Shown here in pieces: positions 7,656 to 10,521 of a DNA stretch of 10,521 bases. This DNA comes from Candidatus Omnitrophota bacterium (GTDB lineage: Bacteria > Omnitrophota > Gorgyraeia > 2-02-FULL-51-18 > JAGOUK01). The notes under the pieces were generated by a model, which saw only the letters and a list, made by a program, of their open reading frames with translations, was not told the origin of the DNA and ran no database searches. The stretch covers positions 1 to 10,521 of the forward strand of contig JAGOUK010000025.1 of the NCBI GenBank assembly GCA_018061225.1. The letters run 5' to 3'. Positions within the stretch are counted from its first letter, which is position 1. Every line of letters begins with the position of its first letter. A program made the translations under genes and the position numbers.

Positions 7656-8938
7656 ATCCGGCTCGAAACACACGCATTAAGATCGCCGTTGCGGCCCTTC
7701 TGATCGCCGCGCTGGCCGGCTGGGGGTTCGCGCATTGGTGGTCGAACCGGGATCGGTTCAGATTCGACCCTTCGAAAGCGGGGGCACATCAGTATGATCC
7801 GGACGCCTCTTACCCAGGATACAACCTCTATTTGGGCAACTTGTACGACGCCGCCGGCAAACTGGTCAAAAAATGGTCCCGGACCGAGCTGGGGGTCATC
7901 GACACCAACGGCGATTACTACGCCCAAAACCACATCAACGGGAAAAAGTGGGGACGCTACACCTGGGACGATCAGGTGATCTGGGAAAAAAACTTCTCGA
8001 TCCACCACGAAATATGCCTCACACCTCAAGGCACGGTGATCACGTTCGCCAAGGAAGTTCATGACTACCAGGGGAAGAAGAATGTCGAATTCGATGTCAT
8101 TCTGGAATTCGACAAAAAGGGCGTCCGGTTGAGCCAGTACTCGACCTGGGAGCATCTCAGTGAGCTTCAAAAATATCATCGGCCACTCAAATTATCCAAT
8201 AAGCCGACCCCCAGAGACCCGGTCGTGAGAGAAGCGATCAGAAGAAATAATGTCCGTGGAGTTTATGACTACTACCACCTGAATTCCCTGAGCATCGTTC
8301 CCGAAACGCCTCTGACGGGAACGCACCCGGCGTTCAACCCGGGGAATTGGCTGATCAGTATGAGGCACGGCAGTATGCTGTTCATTCTGGACGCGAAGAC
8401 CAAAAAAGTGCTGTGGAGGGCTATCCACAAACAGGTGCCCGGTCATCTCGAAGGCCCTCACACGCCGACCATGCTTCCGAACGGGAATATCCTGATCTTC
8501 GACAATGGCCGTTACCGGAAATGGTCCAGAGTGATCGAGCTCGATCCGATGGCGCTCAAGGTGGTCTGGGAATACCGCGCGAAGGGTTTTTATACCGAGA
8601 CCCAGGGGCAAGCCCAGAAGCTGCCCAACGGAAACGTTCTCGTCACCGTGACCGAAGACGGCCGCGCCTTTGAGGTGACGCCTGACAAGCGGATCGTCTG
8701 GGAGTACTACTCGCCCCAGGCGTTGTATCAGGTGTTCCCCCAGAAGACCCCGGAAGACGAGAGTGTTTCTAAGGAATATTTTTACCATGATCTTCTTGCC
8801 GGCGGCGAGCCCGGTCCCAAGGCAGCCCCGGGCCGCCACCGGCCGTTCTACCGGATGACCCGTTACCCCAAGGACATGATCGACCGCTTCCTCGCCAAAC
8901 CCGCCGTGACCGCCGCCGCGGACGCAGCCGCGGAATGA
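7652..8938 (+). CDS. Membrane-anchored arylsulfotransferase (ASST)-like beta-propeller protein
   Basis: This 428-residue protein has an N-terminal anchor or uncleaved signal (residues 9-28, IKIAVAALLIAALAGWGFAH, preceded by Arg and Lys), which puts the rest in the periplasm. ASST enzymes are PAPS-independent and move sulfate from one phenolic ester to another through a sulfated histidine. The body shows repeated propeller blades, for example WEKNFSIHHEICLTPQG, KVLWRAIHK, LPNGNILIFDNG, VVWEY and LPNGNVLVTV. By motif, IHH (H118/H119), YYHLNS (H209), SMRHGS (R238) and GPH (H270) line up with the four active-site positions reported for E. coli ASST (H252, H356, R374, H436). That mapping is mine, made by eye. 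The usual Asp after the catalytic His is Thr here. It is shorter than the roughly 600-residue E. coli enzyme. Its start overlaps the stop of the small membrane protein, and its end overlaps the next propeller gene. It could instead be a non-catalytic binding propeller. Confidence 0.82.
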   Translation: MNPARNTRIKIAVAALLIAALAGWGFAHWWSNRDRFRFDPSKAGAHQYDPDASYPGYNLYLGNLYDAAGKLVKKWSRTELGVIDTNGDYYAQNHINGKKWGRYTWDDQVIWEKNFSIHHEICLTPQGTVITFAKEVHDYQGKKNVEFDVILEFDKKGVRLSQYSTWEHLSELQKYHRPLKLSNKPTPRDPVVREAIRRNNVRGVYDYYHLNSLSIVPETPLTGTHPAFNPGNWLISMRHGSMLFILDAKTKKVLWRAIHKQVPGHLEGPHTPTMLPNGNILIFDNGRYRKWSRVIELDPMALKVVWEYRAKGFYTETQGQAQKLPNGNVLVTVTEDGRAFEVTPDKRIVWEYYSPQALYQVFPQKTPEDESVSKEYFYHDLLAGGEPGPKAAPGRHRPFYRMTRYPKDMIDRFLAKPAVTAAADAAAE

Positions 8939-10047
8939 GCTTTTTGGATCGGGTCCGGCAGCATCTGAGGGATCTGGAAGGCGGCTTCGATCCTGAGCTT
9001 TCCGGTGCCCGTTCATTGGACCGCTCCAGGGTCTCCGAAGGCGTCAACCTCTTTGACGGCCGCTTGATGGATATGGACGGAAAGATCCTGAAGACCTGGA
9101 ACAGCGCCTACTTGAGCCTTCTGCTCCCCGACGGCCGATATGCCGCTCAAGCTTCCTACGAGTCGAAGCGGTGGGGTCTCTACACCTGGGACGACGAGGT
9201 GGTCTGGGAGAAGGACTTCGCCATCCATCACGACATCGCGCTCACCTCCCGCGGAAACCTGCTTACGCTGACCAAAGAGGCAAGGCCTTATAAAGGCAGG
9301 CTGGTGGACTTCTGTGTGATCGTCGAGTTCGATCCCGAGGGCCGGGAGACGGACCGGTGGTCGACTTGGGATCATCTAAAGGAATTACAGTCCTTTCACC
9401 GGCCCCTGGAGCTAGACCGGCCCAAGATGTTTTTTCTTCCGGAACCGCCTCACCGTAAGCAATTGACACCCTGGGGCGGCAATTTTGATTACTACCGGAT
9501 CAATTCGATTCAGGAGCTTCCCGAGACGGAATTGGGGCGGATGGATTCAAGATTCCGAGCGGGCAATTGGCTGATATCAATCCGGCATGGGAGCATGCTT
9601 TTTATCATCGATCGGACTCGCAGGAATGTGGTCTGGAAATGCATTCACCGCGATGTCCCGCAAAATCTGGAGGGACAACATTCCGCGCGGATGCTGCCGA
9701 CAGGTCGGATACTTCTCTTTGACAATGGCCGGTACCGTGGGTGGTCGCGGGCGATTGAGATTGACCCGATAACATTGAAGATTGAATGGGAATACAAAGC
9801 CGATGACCTTTTCTCATTATCTCAGGGGTGTGTGCAGAGACTGCCAAATGGAAATACGCTCATCACCGTGAGTGAGCGGGGGAGGATCATCGAGGTCGCC
9901 CCCAATGTTCAAGTAGTGTGGGAATATCATCATCCCGAGCAACAGAACGCGGCCAATTCGCTGCATCCAGAAAATTACGGCAAGCGTCAGTGGATCTACC
10001 GCATGGTTCGGTATCCGCAGGGTTATTTGAATTTTAACCCAGGATGA
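8935..10047 (+). CDS. Second ASST-like beta-propeller protein, no export signal
   Basis: This 370-residue protein is a paralogue of the preceding one. The two share long blocks in the same order: GLYTWDDEVVWEKDFAIHHD, STWDHLKELQSFHRPLEL, GNWLISIRHGSMLFIID, RILLFDNGRYRGWSRAIEID and LPNGNTLITVSERGR. It lacks the membrane anchor: the N-terminus (MSFLDRVRQHLRDLEGGFDP) is charged and enters the propeller early, so it appears cytoplasmic unless exported with a partner. By motif, H98/H99, R217 and H249 (GQHS) are kept, but the position of His209 in the first paralogue is Arg188 here (YYRINS for YYHLNS). That would remove one proposed active-site histidine. ATG 8935 overlaps the preceding stop as ATGA, which supports this start and translational coupling. 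The last 14 bases overlap the end of the convergent glucan synthase remnant. Function is unknown; catalysis is doubtful. Confidence 0.8.
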   Translation: MSFLDRVRQHLRDLEGGFDPELSGARSLDRSRVSEGVNLFDGRLMDMDGKILKTWNSAYLSLLLPDGRYAAQASYESKRWGLYTWDDEVVWEKDFAIHHDIALTSRGNLLTLTKEARPYKGRLVDFCVIVEFDPEGRETDRWSTWDHLKELQSFHRPLELDRPKMFFLPEPPHRKQLTPWGGNFDYYRINSIQELPETELGRMDSRFRAGNWLISIRHGSMLFIIDRTRRNVVWKCIHRDVPQNLEGQHSARMLPTGRILLFDNGRYRGWSRAIEIDPITLKIEWEYKADDLFSLSQGCVQRLPNGNTLITVSERGRIIEVAPNVQVVWEYHHPEQQNAANSLHPENYGKRQWIYRMVRYPQGYLNFNPG

Positions 10048-10521
10048 CGCGGATCAGGCGCTTGGCTTGATCGTCGGCCAGGGGGATTCCGTCCGACGGA
10101 TTGAGGGTGCGGCCATTTGCTGTTAGGGTCTGCGCACCACGTGAAACATGGGACGTGTTTTCTACCTGTATCTCATATCGCGTGGTGCCGTGAAGAAATG
10201 ACAGTTCGAACCCCGGCCATGAAGATGGGATGCCCGGGTCCATGAACAGTTCCACCTTGTAGCGCTGGATATCGGTTCGAGAAGCGGCTGTCTGTGTGCG
10301 CGACAAAGGCCCAGGCCACACCATACACACGGGGCGTTCCTTTGAACACCCCCTCAGCAAGTTTGGGGAGACCCTGGTAGAACTTAGGAGGAAGATCGTC
10401 ATGAATCTCGAGGATTTGTTCTTCGATGACGTAAAAATTGTCGACGAACCATTCGGCGGCCGGCGTGATGGAACGTTCGTCGCGGATATTTTGAGTGATG
10501 CGGCGGTGGGCTGTGCTAAGG
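10034..10521 (-). pseudogene. ndvB: Cyclic beta-1,2-glucan synthase (NdvB/Cgs type) remnant: N- and C-terminal ends joined, middle deleted
   Basis: NdvB/Cgs enzymes are giant inner-membrane proteins of about 2,800 residues that make cyclic beta-1,2-glucan; they have an N-terminal glucosyltransferase part and a C-terminal GH94 phosphorylase part. Reading leftwards from 10520, one frame gives 80 residues typical of the extreme N-terminal region: SITPAAEWFVDNFYVIEEQI, DDLPPKFYQGLPKLAEG, PRVYGVAWAFVAHTDSRF. This match stops at 10281, and the frame then ends at a TGA at 10175-10173. A different frame from 10270 to 10034 gives 78 residues typical of the very end of the same protein: DPGIPSSWPGFELSF, GTTRYEIQVENTSHVSRG, and a final RLIRVILG. 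So the two termini are joined out of frame at about 10270-10281, and around 2,600 residues are missing. The true start lies outside the window. The family call rests on remembered motifs. A mis-assembly would look the same. Confidence 0.75.

Noticed and set aside
7343..8179. Minus-strand open frame of 278 codons opposite the small membrane protein and first propeller
   Set aside because: The plus-strand genes have coupled starts, a Shine-Dalgarno and clear family motifs; this frame has none.
1..10521. CRISPR array, tRNA or rRNA gene, insertion sequence
   Set aside because: I saw no regularly spaced repeats, no tRNA-like cloverleaf or rRNA sequence, and no transposase or terminal inverted repeats in reading both strands.

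Overview
The window is bacterial, G+C-moderate to high, and comes from a Gram-negative-type organism: it carries an RND efflux pump directly followed by an outer-membrane channel, and both need a double membrane. I cannot assign a phylum. The mix of genes (NodT-type channel, arylsulfotransferase-like propellers, a cyclic beta-glucan synthase remnant, a GGDEF remnant) would fit a deep-branching or uncultured lineage, but that is a weak inference.

Region 1 (1-6096, + strand) is a tight, probably single operon. It holds the C-terminal four fifths of an HAE1-type RND transporter (N-terminus outside the window), a NodT/OprM-type outer membrane factor, a small DMT-superfamily membrane protein of the YdcZ (DUF606) type, and a 514-residue atypical short-chain dehydrogenase with an N-terminal four-cysteine knuckle. 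Gaps between genes are 4-22 bases. The pump and channel form an export route. The last two genes may act on, or move, the same unknown substrate.

Region 2 (6097-7314) looks decayed. A secreted two-repeat protein has lost about 17 codons and its frame in repeat 1. A strong rho-independent terminator follows. After it comes a GGDEF-domain remnant without a recognisable N-terminus, with GGGEF in place of GGDEF and a frameshift before its C-terminal part.

Region 3 (7315-10047, + strand) is an intact three-gene cassette with its own TATAAT box and Shine-Dalgarno. It encodes a 96-residue two-helix membrane protein with a YFDPGSGGYL start, a membrane-anchored arylsulfotransferase (ASST)-like beta-propeller, and a second ASST-like propeller with no export signal. 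Both gene junctions are ATGA overlaps, so the three proteins are probably made together. This is the best candidate for an undescribed system in the window.

Region 4 (10034-10521, - strand) is the remnant of a very large cyclic beta-1,2-glucan synthase (NdvB/Cgs type). About 80 residues typical of its N-terminus are joined, out of frame, to its last 78 residues, so nearly the whole enzyme is missing. Its end overlaps the end of the second ASST-like gene tail to tail.
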